Source: JAMOAW01 sp039908535 (lineage in GTDB: Bacteria > Pseudomonadota > Magnetococcia > Magnetococcales > JADFZT01). From it: DNA of 64,000 nucleotides. The position numbers and the translations under genes were made by a program. The stretch covers positions 3,113-67,112 of the forward strand of contig JAMOAW010000028.1 in the NCBI GenBank assembly GCA_039908535.1, given 5' to 3'. Below, piece after piece: positions 48,906-58,246 of this stretch (position 1 is the first letter of the stretch; each line of letters begins with the position of its first letter). The notes beneath the pieces are model-generated. The model was given only the letters and a program-made list of their open reading frames with translations, had not been told where the DNA came from and searched no databases.

Positions 48906-50048
48906 CTACTTCGGCGTGACCACCGTCCCCGGACGAGCCTTTTGTACCCCATTCACAATCACCTTCTCCCCCTCCTGCAACCCCTCCACAACGATCCAAT
49001 CCTCCCCAGAAAACCCCCCCGTTTTAATCGGTCGCGGCACAACCTTGTTCTGCTCATCCACCATCAACACCATCTGCCCCTGAGGAGAGGCCTGTACCGC
49101 CCGTTGTGGTACGGTAATTCCTTCTGCTGTGGCCAAAACCAGCCGCACCAAAACAAACTGCCCCGGCAGCAAAATCCGCTCTGGATTGGGAAACTCTGCC
49201 CGCAACGCGACCGATCCAGTTTGTGGATCCACCGCCTTATCGGTAAAAAAAAGCCTCCCACTCTGGGGATACTCCCAATCATCCAACTTCAACCCCACCT
49301 CGACCTCCGCCACCGCCTTTGCGCCGCCCTGACGAATGGCGCGTTCCAAACGAAACAATTCACTGCTGGACAACGTAAAATTAACCCAAATAGGATCAAT
49401 CTGTTCAATTGTGGTGAGAAGTGTGGCCTCCCCCTCCCCCACCAACGCCCCCTCGGTCACCCGACTCCGCCCCACCCGTCCGGTAATTGGAGCGGTAATG
49501 GTGGCATATTCCAGATCAATCCGAGCGCGAGCCAACGCACTTTCCGCCAACGCCGTTTCGGCGGTAGCTTTTTTAATCTCTGCGATGGCCTGATCCAGGG
49601 CTTGTTGACTGACCGTATCTTTGGCGCGTAACGTTTGGAGTCGCTCAAGGCTCTGTTGGGCCAAGTGCCGTTGGGCCGAGGCCAAATCAAGCGCGGCGAT
49701 CGCCGACTTCACGTGCGTCTGCAATTTACGATCCTCTAAACGATAAAGCGGCGTTCCGGCTTTCACCTCACTCCCTTCACTAAAAAGCCGCTGCTCAACA
49801 ATCCCCGCCACCCGCGCCCGTACTTCAGCGGTGCGTCTGGCCTGCAAACGACCAGGTAGTTGTTGTTGCAAAGAGAGCGACTTGCGTATGGCGGGCACCA
49901 TCTCTACCTCTACGGCGGGGATGGCTGCAGGTGTGGCCGAAGCTTTCTCTTCCGCCGCTATACCAATATTAAAAAATATTAAAAAACATAATAATAGAAT
50001 AAACAAAACATGAGAAGGGTGGCGGTGTGGCATGTTTATATTCTCCAA
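48906..50048 (-). CDS. RND efflux periplasmic adaptor (AcrA/MexA-like membrane fusion protein)
   Basis: 380 residues. Signal peptide VLFILLLCFLIFFNIGIAAEE with no lipobox Cys, unlike AcrA and MexA, so it is probably soluble in the periplasm or keeps its signal anchor. RRTAEVRARVAGIVEQRLFSEGSEVKAGTPLYRLED is the lipoyl part, the long helical hairpin follows (AALDLASAQRHLAQQSLERLQTL...QALDQAIAEIKKATAE), then ITAPITGRVGRSRVTEGALV and the beta-barrel. It links the pump to an outer-membrane channel. ATG at 50048; a second ATG 5 codons later is possible. Confidence 0.94.
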   Translation of the reverse strand: MENINMPHRHPSHVLFILLLCFLIFFNIGIAAEEKASATPAAIPAVEVEMVPAIRKSLSLQQQLPGRLQARRTAEVRARVAGIVEQRLFSEGSEVKAGTPLYRLEDRKLQTHVKSAIAALDLASAQRHLAQQSLERLQTLRAKDTVSQQALDQAIAEIKKATAETALAESALARARIDLEYATITAPITGRVGRSRVTEGALVGEGEATLLTTIEQIDPIWVNFTLSSSELFRLERAIRQGGAKAVAEVEVGLKLDDWEYPQSGRLFFTDKAVDPQTGSVALRAEFPNPERILLPGQFVLVRLVLATAEGITVPQRAVQASPQGQMVLMVDEQNKVVPRPIKTGGFSGEDWIVVEGLQEGEKVIVNGVQKARPGTVVTPK

Positions 50049-50069
50049 AAAATGGGATGCTTTTCAACA

Positions 50070-51200
50070 TTAAGATCGATCCAATAAATGGCCATGGGTG
50101 ATCTCAAAAAGCTCAAAAACCGTAATGGCCATGGCGGCCATGATAGGACCGAAAAAAAGCCCAAAAAAACCAAACGCCATCACCCCCCCAAAAGTGGACA
50201 GTGTCGTCAATAAGGTATAATGCAGCACCGAAATCTCCCTTTGACCCGATCGTTTGGTTTGTTGCAACTGAGTCAACCGCGCGATCAGCAACGGACGCAA
50301 AAGATTATCGGCCACAAAGCCAATCACCACGATGCCCCAAACCATTAAAAAAACAGCCGCCCCCGTCTCACCAGTTTGAAACAACCAATAGGTCACCGGT
50401 CCCCAAACCAACATCCCACCCACCACCGGAATAAAAGAGGCCACCGCCATAGCCACCCCTAAATAAAACCATGGCAACCCCATCCAAAAGGTAACCAATG
50501 CGAGAGAAACCCCCTGTAGCAAGGCGATGCTCAAGGTGCTCATTGTCAATACCGATGCCAACAAGGCAAACCGATTTAAAAGAAAATCGTCCAGATGATT
50601 GCCAAGCGGTGTCAAAATTTTTACCCGTTCCACCAATGTCGGTCCATCGCGGTAGAAAAAAAACAAAGAAAAGGCAATCAACAGCAACGAAGAGAGAAAA
50701 GCCAAACCATTGTTGGTGATGCCTTTAAAAAAAAACAGCACCCCAGCGGCCGCCAGTTGTCCCAAATCTCCTTGATGGGCAATCAATTGGGCCAACAAAA
50801 ATTCCCGCAATTCCATTGAAAGGGGCAGATGCAACAAATAAACACGCAGGGCAACGGCCATTTGAGCCACATTTTCAAAACCCGCCAACCAACCCCGAAA
50901 TATCATCACCAAATGAGTTGCACGCATCCCTGTGGCTATGAGTAAATAGAGTAACGGAACCACAACCAAGGACAACATTAAAACAGTCATGCAAAAGGCC
51001 GCACTATCCGATGAGAGAGGCAGAGACAAAATTCGTTTGCGATAGAAGGGATAGGTCGAGGAGGTTAATAAAATGGCAAAAAAGAGCCCAGGCAAAAAGG
51101 GTGAAAAAAGCCAAATCAACCCGATCAAGGCCAGCACCAGCAGACCAATCAAAAATCCTTCTTGGTACGGGTGTGGTAATGGATAGTTAGAGTCTGTCAT
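50070..51200 (-). CDS. AI-2E family transporter (PerM/YdiK-like)
   Basis: 376 residues with about eight membrane segments: GFLIGLLVLALIGLIWLFSPF, ILTSSTYPFYRK, FCMTVLMLSLVVVPLLYLL, FMGLPWFYLGVAMAVASFIPVVGGMLVWGP and the end FGFFGLFFGPIMAAMAITVFELFE. The FIPVVGG and FFGP motifs are typical of the UPF0118 group, in which TqsA exports autoinducer-2; most members have other or unknown cargo. It ends 21 bases before the adaptor gene start and may belong to the same leftward transcript. Confidence 0.9.
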   Translation of the reverse strand: MTDSNYPLPHPYQEGFLIGLLVLALIGLIWLFSPFLPGLFFAILLTSSTYPFYRKRILSLPLSSDSAAFCMTVLMLSLVVVPLLYLLIATGMRATHLVMIFRGWLAGFENVAQMAVALRVYLLHLPLSMELREFLLAQLIAHQGDLGQLAAAGVLFFFKGITNNGLAFLSSLLLIAFSLFFFYRDGPTLVERVKILTPLGNHLDDFLLNRFALLASVLTMSTLSIALLQGVSLALVTFWMGLPWFYLGVAMAVASFIPVVGGMLVWGPVTYWLFQTGETGAAVFLMVWGIVVIGFVADNLLRPLLIARLTQLQQTKRSGQREISVLHYTLLTTLSTFGGVMAFGFFGLFFGPIMAAMAITVFELFEITHGHLLDRS

Positions 51201-51212
51201 ATGAATTCAAAC

Positions 51213-51311
51213 TTAATGCCCTTGCGGGCAAAAAATTAAAAAAAAAGGTGGGGGGAATTGGGGGGCGGTTCTCCGCCCCCCAAGGTCTTGATGTTTATTT
51301 TTCCGATACAT
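51213..51311 (-). repeat. Short mosaic hairpin element (single hairpin)
   Basis: TTAATGCCCTTGCGGGC end, A-rich spacer, GGTGGGGGGAATTGGGG, perfect CTTGGGG-GGCGG-TTCT-CCGCC-CCCCAAG hairpin and TTTTTCCGATACAT. The B hairpin is absent. Lies in the divergent gap between the permease and the coiled-coil gene. Confidence 0.92.
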
Positions 51312-51409
51312 TTAAAAAAGCACTCAAAAACTACTGGCACGAACGTTTTAGATGGTTTATTTTGATATTAAAGTGACATTTAATCAAGGCAATAAAAGGA
51401 GCGATTTCG

Positions 51410-51991
51410 ATGCGTCATTTTAATCTATGTTTTTTACGCACGCCGTTATTTTTAATATTTTTTGTCTTCAACATATCTATGCCGCAAGCACACGCCCAAA
51501 GTACCCCAATGACCGACTATCCCCAATCGGCCCAGGAACAAAACAAACAAGCGTTTCTATTGCAAAAACAACTCCAATCTATACGACAAAAACAAAAAAA
51601 TCAGGTCGAAACTCTGCGCCAGATCAATAAAAAAATTACCGTCCAGGAGGAGAGTGTTCGTTCAGCTAAACAACGTTTTGCCATCCTGGATGTGCGTATC
51701 GGAACCACCCAGGAAGCCTTTCGCAATATGCAGGAACGCTCCTTAAAAGATCCCTATATCTCGGTGGAAAAAGAGCGTCTAGCTTATCTAAAAGCCCTTG
51801 AGGACTCAAATAAAAAGAGAAGACAGGCGGATAAAGAGTTATCCACAGCCCAAGATACTCTCGCCACTTTATATCGCCGAAAAAAAGAAGCTCAAAAACA
51901 AAATCAACAAATGATAAATGATATCAAACAATTGATTACAAAATTAAGTAAAGTGCAAGAGGATGTTTTTCTACCAGTGGTGGCGTGGTGA
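51410..51991 (+). CDS. Secreted coiled-coil protein of unknown function
   Basis: 193 residues: a signal peptide (LFLIFFVFNISMPQAHAQ, probable cleavage after AHA) and then an almost continuous coiled coil (about 35-185) rich in Gln, Lys and Glu (LQKQLQSIRQKQKNQVETLRQ, KALEDSNKKRRQADKELSTA). Similar N-terminal helices occur in EnvC/murein-hydrolase activators, but there is no LytM domain. ATTTCG at the start region; AGGAGCG lies 8 bases before the ATG. It stands alone between repeat elements; function unknown. Confidence 0.65.
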   Translation: MRHFNLCFLRTPLFLIFFVFNISMPQAHAQSTPMTDYPQSAQEQNKQAFLLQKQLQSIRQKQKNQVETLRQINKKITVQEESVRSAKQRFAILDVRIGTTQEAFRNMQERSLKDPYISVEKERLAYLKALEDSNKKRRQADKELSTAQDTLATLYRRKKEAQKQNQQMINDIKQLITKLSKVQEDVFLPVVAW

Positions 51992-52028
51992 TCTTATTTT
52001 TTTGAGGGGGGGAGAGAAATGCAAAGAA

Positions 52029-52134
52029 GATCATGCCCTACGGGCAAAAAAATCAAAAGAAAAGGGTGGGGGGGGTATTGGGGGGCGGTTCTGGACCCCC
52101 CAAGGTCTTGATGTTTATTTTTCCAAATCAATAA
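52029..52134 (-). repeat. Short mosaic hairpin element (single hairpin)
   Basis: TCATGCCCTACGGGC end, A-rich spacer, GGGTGGGGGGGTATTGGGG, hairpin CTTGGGG-GG/GGTTC...CCCCCCAAG with altered loop (TCTGGACC) and a decayed end CCAAATCAAT. In the gap between convergent genes. Confidence 0.9.
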
Positions 52135-52153
52135 AACAATTTCTCCCGATCGC

Positions 52154-53026
52154 CTACTCTTCTCCATCTGAGTTGCCATTCATCCCAAATATTCTATGAC
52201 GATTTCTCAGATTGGTTTTATGAATACGCACCACAAGGCGGGCAAGGTGATATTGGGTGTGAGGATCCAACTCAATAAATTTGGCCCGTTGCACCCCCTT
52301 TCCAACAGTGCCAACCGCAGGCAAGACGATGGCTTTCAAATAAAGAATTGCTCCTTTATTGGGATTTAGGGTGATCGAAATGGTAGATCCAACCGGAATC
52401 TCACCATGAATCTCTTTGCCTAAAAAACAAATCCCACCCGTCCCGATATCCACAATATTGACATCAAAACCAAGACCAGAAGGTCGAGTTACCTCCGTGA
52501 GCAAAAGTTCAGGGGTGGTCACCTTGACACGAACAGAGGCCCGTTTTTGTGGACCTTGCAACAACTGGATAGGAAAGGTGGTCTGAATACAACGATTTGC
52601 ATAGGTGGCGATAAAATCCACATAACATTCGGCAAAAAAAAGTTCGGTAAAAAAATTGAGTCGAATCAACTTCCCTTCCCGAATACGAATGTTACCAACT
52701 GGGGGTGAAAGAGGCTCCAAAAGCAAATAACGGGTCACATCCAGGTAAGAGAGATCTTCTCCCTCGCGTGTTCCAGCAAAATGCGTCAAATATGAATTCA
52801 CATCATCCCCAATCTGCACCCGAATGGCATTTTGGCTGATCGCTGTTTTCAAAATCAGATCCAAAATGGCATAACGATCTTCAATTACAACTATTGCCTT
52901 TTTATGTTTTTCCGCTTCTGTTCTCTTTTTTTGGGACGGTATGGGAAAAAAACGCAAAAAAGAACGCTTTAATGCGTCAAGATCACTAGGGACAACTATT
53001 TTGTCTACATCTTCAGTCGTTTTCAT
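52154..53026 (-). CDS. Two-domain PilZ protein (YcgR-like flagellar brake type)
   Basis: 290 residues. The N-terminal half (about 45-165: QIGDDVNSYLTHFAGTREGEDLSYLDV, LIRLNFFTELFFAECYVDFIA) resembles the PilZ-like N domain of YcgR. The C-terminal PilZ domain has QKRASVRVKV (RXXXR) and VDIGTGGICFLG in place of D-X-S-XX-G, with Gly-Thr for the Ser, which could weaken c-di-GMP binding but keeps the fold. Ends RFGMNGNSDGEE. YcgR proteins slow the flagellar motor; this one may do likewise, by family. No flagellar gene adjoins. Confidence 0.85.
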   Translation of the reverse strand: MKTTEDVDKIVVPSDLDALKRSFLRFFPIPSQKKRTEAEKHKKAIVVIEDRYAILDLILKTAISQNAIRVQIGDDVNSYLTHFAGTREGEDLSYLDVTRYLLLEPLSPPVGNIRIREGKLIRLNFFTELFFAECYVDFIATYANRCIQTTFPIQLLQGPQKRASVRVKVTTPELLLTEVTRPSGLGFDVNIVDIGTGGICFLGKEIHGEIPVGSTISITLNPNKGAILYLKAIVLPAVGTVGKGVQRAKFIELDPHTQYHLARLVVRIHKTNLRNRHRIFGMNGNSDGEE

Positions 53027-53236
53027 TCACCACCTCAAAAAAACCGATTGATATGCTCCTTTTCTTATCTCTCGGTCAATCGCCCGCCAAACTTGAAAGA
53101 TTCTTTAAAAAACGTCAAAAAATATCCTATTGAATTGTGTGTATAAATAAAGTATAAACAAAGAATTATTTTAGCAATAATACATTGATATAAATGAATA
53201 ATTTTAGCCATCAATTTTGTCCAATTGCGCATGGCT

Positions 53237-53395
53237 CATGTATCGGAAAAATAAAAATCAAGACCTTGGGGGGCGGAGAACCGCCCCCCAATCCCCCCCA
53301 CCCTTTTCTTTTAATTCTTAAAAAAAAGATGGGGTCTGGGGGATTCATCCCCCAGGGTTTTGATTTTAATCTTTTGCCCGCAGGGCATCATATTT
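53237..53395 (+). repeat. Full-length mosaic hairpin element upstream of ppnP
   Basis: The cleanest full copy: CATGTATCGGAAAAATAAAA end, CTTGGGG-GGCGG-AGAA-CCGCC-CCCC hairpin, CCCACCCTTTTCTTTTAATTC, A8-GATGGGG, CTGGGGGATTCATCCCCCAG, TTTTGATTTTAATCTTT, and TGCCCGCAGGGCATCATATTT. Confidence 0.93.
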
Positions 53396-53476
53396 AGTAA
53401 CCGTGGAATTAAATGTCATCCTACACCGATAACATATAAAAACCCATCCCTAAACCCCTTACCTGGAGAGCAACTC

Positions 53477-53758
53477 ATGTTAAAAATCAACGAATATTTT
53501 GACGGTCAGGTGAAATCTATCGGCTTTCAAACCGCCACGTTACCCGCCACCGTCGGGGTCATGGAGCCAGGTTCCTATGAATTCGGCACCAATCAATTAG
53601 AAACCATGACCGTCATCAGCGGAACCTTGACGGTCAAACTTCCCGATCAAGAGGCGTGGCAGACCTTCACCCCTTACCAAAGTTTTGTCGTGCCAGCCAA
53701 TCGTCGGTTTCAGCTCCAGGTAGCAGTGGCGACAGCTTATCTTTGTACCTACGAATAG
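53477..53758 (+). CDS. ppnP: Pyrimidine/purine nucleoside phosphorylase PpnP
   Basis: 93 residues from the ATG at 53477, preceded by GGAGAG. The DUF1255/YaiE family cleaves nucleosides with phosphate to base and ribose-1-phosphate. NEYFDGQVKSIGFQT, VGVMEPGSYEFGTNQLETMTVISGTLTVKLP and YQSFVVPANRRFQLQV give the small cupin-like barrel. Normal length. It stands alone between two repeat elements. Confidence 0.95.
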   Translation: MLKINEYFDGQVKSIGFQTATLPATVGVMEPGSYEFGTNQLETMTVISGTLTVKLPDQEAWQTFTPYQSFVVPANRRFQLQVAVATAYLCTYE

Positions 53759-53821
53759 ATTTGGCAGATTATTATTTTTGTCTAACATGGTCAGTCTCAA
53801 ATGGAATGCGTAGACGATATA

Positions 53822-53924
53822 GAACATAATGCCCTGCGGGCAAAAGATTAAAAGAAAAGGGTGGGGGGGATTGGGGGGCGGTTCTCCGCCCCCCAAGGTC
53901 TTGATTTTTATTTTTCCGATACAT
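53822..53924 (-). repeat. Short mosaic hairpin element, first of a pair
   Basis: GAACATAATGCCCTGCGGGC, AAGATTAAAAGAAAAGGG, G-run, perfect CTTGGGG-GGCGG-TTCT-CCGCC-CCCCAAG hairpin and TTTTTCCGATACATG. The B hairpin is absent; it lies in the next copy. Confidence 0.92.
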
Positions 53925-54008
53925 GAACATAATGCCTTGCGGGCAAAAGATTAAAATCAAAACCCTGGGGGATGAATCCCCCAGACCCCCTCTTTTTTTT
54001 AATCATTA
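53925..54008 (-). repeat. Short mosaic hairpin element overlapping the hybrid kinase 3' end
   Basis: GAACATAATGCCTTGCGGGC, AAAATCAAAAC, perfect CTGGGGGATGAATCCCCCAG and ACCCCCTC-T8-AATCATTAA. Only the B hairpin is present; the A hairpin is in the neighbouring copy. The final TTAATCATTA contains the reverse of the kinase stop codon. Confidence 0.92.
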
Positions 54009-55945
54009 AAAAATTGAGCATAATCCAATTTTTTTTCCAACAACCGATTCAACGCCTCAGGTTCAAACGGTTTTGCCAACACCTCCCCCATCCCCACCTG
54101 TTGACACAATAACTTATTTTCTTGCCGCAAATCCGCCGTCAATCCAATGATAGGGGGATGATCGGGACCTAAATAATCGACAATCTGACGGGTGGTTTCA
54201 ATACCATTCATGCCAGGCATATGCATATCCATTAAAATAAGATCAAATGTTTGCCCACTGCGCACCAAATCCAAGGCCATAAATCCATCCTTGGCCAATT
54301 GAACGCGATGACCTTCATATTCCAAAAGACCAGTAGAAACCATCTGATTGACAGATTCATCCTCCACCAGAAGAATGGACATTGATGGTGGTTTATAAAC
54401 AACCCTCGGTGCAAGTGCCGCATCAGAAGCAATGGATTTAAAAGGTAACGCAACATAAAAAAGCGACCCATGGCCAAAATCGCTCTCTACTTGAAGATCA
54501 CCACCCATCTTTTGAGCCAAACGGCGGGCAATCACCAAACCTAAACCACTCCCCCCATAACGGCGCGTTGTCGATGCATCTACTTGCGAAAAAGGTGAAA
54601 AAAGCTTGGCGATATCCTCCCCTCGCAAACCAATTCCGGTGTCACGAACCGCAAACAAAATCGAAAAATCGGCCCCTTTAGAGGGGGGTTCCCGTTTGGC
54701 TTGAATCTCAATCTGGCCCACATGGGTAAATTTTATGGCATTGTGAATTAAATTGATCAAAATTTGTTGCAATCGAAGGGGATCACCCCGCACCAAAGAA
54801 GGAATAGTCCCATCCACCTCCACCCGCAACACCAAACCCTTACCTTCTGCCTGGGAAAATAAAAGTTCTGTCACTTGTTGAATCACCGCTGCGGGGCTAA
54901 AATCCTGTTCAACCAGCGTCAATTTTCCCGCCTCAATTTTAGAAAAATCTAAAATATTTTCTAAAATAAGCAACAAAGCATTCCCACATTGACGCATGGT
55001 AACCAGTTGATCTTTTTGTTCCGCCGTCAACGAAGAGCGTTCAAAAAGGCGCAGCATTCCCAAAAGTCCGCTCATGGGAGTACGAATTTCATGGCTCATG
55101 GTGGCCAAAAAATCGCTCTTGGCTTTGTTGGCCAACTCAGCGGATTCTTTCGCCTGGCGCAACGCCTCTTCGGTGGATTCCAAAGCCGTTTTAGAAACGG
55201 TAATCATGCGCAAATGGCGGGTCATGTGGTTAAAGGCGTCGGTCAACTCACCAAATTCATCCTGTGCAACAATAGGAATTTCATGATTCAGATCCCCTTC
55301 TCCAACCCGATCGGCCCCTTTCCGCAACCGGTGCAAAGAACTCAATATTCTCTTGCTCAACATAAGATAAAGAAACAATATAATCGGCAACAATAAAAAC
55401 ATAAAAAATAAAACAAATCGAAAAATCCTGGTTTGTGTCATCTCATTTTCATAGTGGCTCATCCTATCTAAACGCAATGCGTCAGAAAGCATGGCCTGGG
55501 TTTTGACCAAGATATCTCCCGATAAACGAATCACCAACTCCTGTTGTACCGAATTTAGCGGCTGATTAAGGGATGTTAAACGAATAAAAATCTCCCCCAA
55601 TGCCTTATAATTTAAACGCATACGGGAAAAATAATCCAAAGCAGATCTGCTAAAACCTTTACTCAGGAGATGTCCCAGGGATTCATATTTGGCAAACCAT
55701 TGTGTCATGGGACGATTTTCGCGATAAAGCAAATAATCGTGAGAAAGCATCCCAAGTGCCGTTGTTTCTTCAACAATTTGATCGGCCAAGAGATGAAGTC
55801 GGTTCATCTCCTGAAGTTGCACATAAGCCCAGCTAATGCCAACAGTAACAAAGAGTATCACAGCCAAAATAGCCGCCAACCCAATACGCAATAGAGTTTG
55901 AATTTTTATATCTAAGATCGCCTTGCGAACCAAAAGAAAATTCAA
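53999..55945 (-). CDS. Hybrid sensor histidine kinase/response regulator
   Basis: 648 residues. N-terminal membrane segment (about 15-38), an extracytoplasmic helical domain (about 40-178), second span (FRFVLFFMFLLLPIILFLYLML), HAMP (GADRVGEGDLNHEIPIVAQDEFGELTDAFNHM), a coiled coil, HisKA with FLATMSHEIRTPMSGLL, HATPase with NLIHNAIKFTHVG, DTGIGLRG and GGSGLGLVIARRL, and a C-terminal receiver (LLVEDESVNQ, LILMDMHMPGMNG, LAKPFE). The start ATG overlaps the upstream solute-binding gene stop (ATGA), so the SBP may be its sensor. The last codons and TAA come from a repeat. Output partner, a separate HPt or regulator, not visible. Confidence 0.93.
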   Translation of the reverse strand: MNFLLVRKAILDIKIQTLLRIGLAAILAVILFVTVGISWAYVQLQEMNRLHLLADQIVEETTALGMLSHDYLLYRENRPMTQWFAKYESLGHLLSKGFSRSALDYFSRMRLNYKALGEIFIRLTSLNQPLNSVQQELVIRLSGDILVKTQAMLSDALRLDRMSHYENEMTQTRIFRFVLFFMFLLLPIILFLYLMLSKRILSSLHRLRKGADRVGEGDLNHEIPIVAQDEFGELTDAFNHMTRHLRMITVSKTALESTEEALRQAKESAELANKAKSDFLATMSHEIRTPMSGLLGMLRLFERSSLTAEQKDQLVTMRQCGNALLLILENILDFSKIEAGKLTLVEQDFSPAAVIQQVTELLFSQAEGKGLVLRVEVDGTIPSLVRGDPLRLQQILINLIHNAIKFTHVGQIEIQAKREPPSKGADFSILFAVRDTGIGLRGEDIAKLFSPFSQVDASTTRRYGGSGLGLVIARRLAQKMGGDLQVESDFGHGSLFYVALPFKSIASDAALAPRVVYKPPSMSILLVEDESVNQMVSTGLLEYEGHRVQLAKDGFMALDLVRSGQTFDLILMDMHMPGMNGIETTRQIVDYLGPDHPPIIGLTADLRQENKLLCQQVGMGEVLAKPFEPEALNRLLEKKLDYAQFFND

Positions 55946-56930
55946 TGTATCACCGAAACCGCTTCTGGTTTAAGAGACTCCAGAGCATCTATAGAGAGTA
56001 AATCCACAAAATTAGGAATCGTTTGCCGATCAATCAAACCATTGCGAATACTCCAGCGGGCGATATTTTCCATGTTTAAGATCAACTCTTGACTCAACGT
56101 TACCTGATGATCGCTCCTAGACCAACGGGATTCCAAACTGTCGCTCTCCATCCCCTCGCTCCCTTTGAGCATCTGCAGGACCTCTTGTGGATTGGTTTTT
56201 AAAAAAAGCTCCGTACGTAAAAAAGCTTGCAATATTTTTGCAATATGCACCCAATGCTGATTCAGTGTAGAGTCCAGAGTAATCAAATTGAGGGTGTTGG
56301 CGGCCAAGGTTGGATCCGAAAAAAAATCTAGTTCCCCTGGAAAACGTGCCTGGGCCTCCGAAATGTAAGGCTCACGAGCCACAAAGGCGTCCCGTTGTCC
56401 CGCTCCAAGCGGCAACGGAAACATCTGCGCCTCTGACAAAAAGAGCATATCAACGGTTTCTGGTTTTATCTGATTGTCAATTAAAAAATTGTGCACAAAA
56501 TAGTGCAAAGAAGAACCTTGCGTGGTAGCAACACGACGATTTGGCAAATCACTGGGAACACGAAAACCAGCATCTTTACGAAAAATTATTTTATATAAAT
56601 CATAAAATGTTGAAACAGAAGCCAATATTCTCCCAAACCCACAATGCCAAAATCCACCTCTCCTGCCAGCATCCCTTGAAGCACCATTTTTCCGGTGGGA
56701 TAGATCATCACTTTTAACTGAAGCCCCTCCTCTTGAAAAAATTTTTTTTTAATCCCCACGATGACCATGTCATTCATGCCATGAGCCATGCCAAAAGAGA
56801 GAGTGGGCAAAAGAGGCGGTTTATGGGAGGGATTGACAAACAGATAAAACAATAAAAAAATTAAAACCACGCCACCAGCCAAAAGAAAAAATAGACGCAA
56901 AAAATCCGCTAAGGAGATATCTACTTTCAT
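55942..56930 (-). pseudogene. Membrane-anchored NMT1/THI5-like solute-binding protein, split by a frameshift
   Basis: Codons from ATG 56930 (ATGA overlap with bioA) encode MKVDISLADFLRLFFLLAGG, one membrane anchor (about residues 8-32), and a type 2 periplasmic-binding start: PLLPTLSFGMAHGMNDMVIVGIKKKFFQEEGLQLKVMIYPTGKMVLQGMLAGEVDFGIVG. This frame stops shortly after GLGEYWLLFQH (56586). The other frame resumes with ILASVSTFYDLYKIIFRKDAG, VATTQGSSLHYFVHNFL, and a full C-terminus to 55942. Joining needs a one-base change near 56622-56645. NMT1/THI5-type proteins bind sulfonates, taurine, nitrate or pyrimidine precursors. It feeds the kinase by ATGA overlap, so a ligand-sensing pair is likely if the frame is intact in vivo. 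Confidence 0.85.
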
Positions 56931-58246
56931 AAACCGCTCTCCAAAGCCTCTTCCAGCACATCCCAAGCCCGATGCAATTGTTGCGCACTGGTGCAAAAAG
57001 GGGGCAATAGATAAAAAACATTCCCCAATGGACGAATCAAGATGGCCCGTTTTAGAAAAAAATTTTTCAACCATCCCCCCCGGTCAGAACCATAGTGAGG
57101 ATCTATCCCACGGATCTCCAAAGCGGCCACCGACCCCTGCACACGCCCATGCAACACCTTGGTCGATCCTTGCAAACCACCCAATCGCTCTCTGTGGATG
57201 GCCTCAATCGCAACCACGCGCGCCATGGTGTTTTCAGTGGTAAAAAGATTTAAAGAGGCCAACGCCGCCGCACATCCCAACGGATTGGCGGTAAATGAGT
57301 GACCATGAGCCAAAGCCGTGGAAAACGTTTGACCTAAAAAAGCCTCATAAACATGGGGTTGACAGACGGTGACGGCCAATGGCATAAAACCACCCGTCAA
57401 CCCCTTGGAAAGAGCCAAAAGATCCGGCGTGATCCCAACCTGCTCCAACGCAAACAGCGTCCCACTCCGACCAAAACCGGTCATCACCTCATCAAAGATA
57501 ATTAATATATGAGCCTGACGCACCAAATGACAAAATTTTTGTAAAAATTCCGGCCGACACATGCGCATCCCGCTGGCCCCTTGAATTAAAGGTTCCAAAA
57601 TAACCGCCGCGCAACTGTCGCCATAGCGTTCCAAATAGGCCTCTAATGCGGCCAGGGCCTCGGCCTCTTTACTCTCTAACGCATCATCTTGCTCCCAGGT
57701 CGCCGGATAAGGAAGCATGTCCACAGGAAAAAGCATAGATTCAAAGGCGGCAAAAAAACCCGTAGAGCGACTCGCCGACATCGCCCCAACGGTCTCTCCA
57801 TGATACCCACCCGCAAAGGCCAAAAAACGGTTGCGTGTTTTCCCCTGATTATGCCAAAACTGCCGGGCCATTTTTAAGGCAATCTCTACCGCCGTGGATC
57901 CATTGTCAGAAAAAAATACCCGTTCCAACCCCTGGGGCAAATGATTTGCCAAAGTCACCGCCAATTCGACCGCTTTGGGATGAGTACACCCAGCAAAAAT
58001 AACTTGCTCTAAAGTAGCGGCCTGTTGGGCAATGGCTGCGGCAATCATCGGATGGGTATGACCATGATTGATCACCCACCAGGAAGAGATCATGTCCAGA
58101 TATTCCTGGCCATCCTGGCTATACAGCGAAGCCGCATGGGCCCGTACCATGGGAATAGGTGCCGAGGCCGTCAACTCTTGGGTAAATGGATGCCAAACAT
58201 GACGGCGATCGAGTGCCAATAACTCCCCTTGATTCATCATATTCAT
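56927..58246 (-). CDS. bioA: Adenosylmethionine-8-amino-7-oxononanoate aminotransferase
   Basis: 439 residues from ATG 58246 (ATGA overlap with bioD). BioA transfers the amino group of SAM to KAPA giving DAPA. DRRHVWHPFTQ, DMISSWWVINHGHTHP, FSDNGSTAVEIALKMARQFW, FAGGYHGETVGAMSASRS, ILIIFDEVMTGFGRSG and LSKGLTGGFMPLAVT (PLP Lys) are typical. MNMMNQGEL contains further ATG starts. Overlaps the next gene by ATGA. Confidence 0.95.
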   Translation of the reverse strand: MNMMNQGELLALDRRHVWHPFTQELTASAPIPMVRAHAASLYSQDGQEYLDMISSWWVINHGHTHPMIAAAIAQQAATLEQVIFAGCTHPKAVELAVTLANHLPQGLERVFFSDNGSTAVEIALKMARQFWHNQGKTRNRFLAFAGGYHGETVGAMSASRSTGFFAAFESMLFPVDMLPYPATWEQDDALESKEAEALAALEAYLERYGDSCAAVILEPLIQGASGMRMCRPEFLQKFCHLVRQAHILIIFDEVMTGFGRSGTLFALEQVGITPDLLALSKGLTGGFMPLAVTVCQPHVYEAFLGQTFSTALAHGHSFTANPLGCAAALASLNLFTTENTMARVVAIEAIHRERLGGLQGSTKVLHGRVQGSVAALEIRGIDPHYGSDRGGWLKNFFLKRAILIRPLGNVFYLLPPFCTSAQQLHRAWDVLEEALESGL

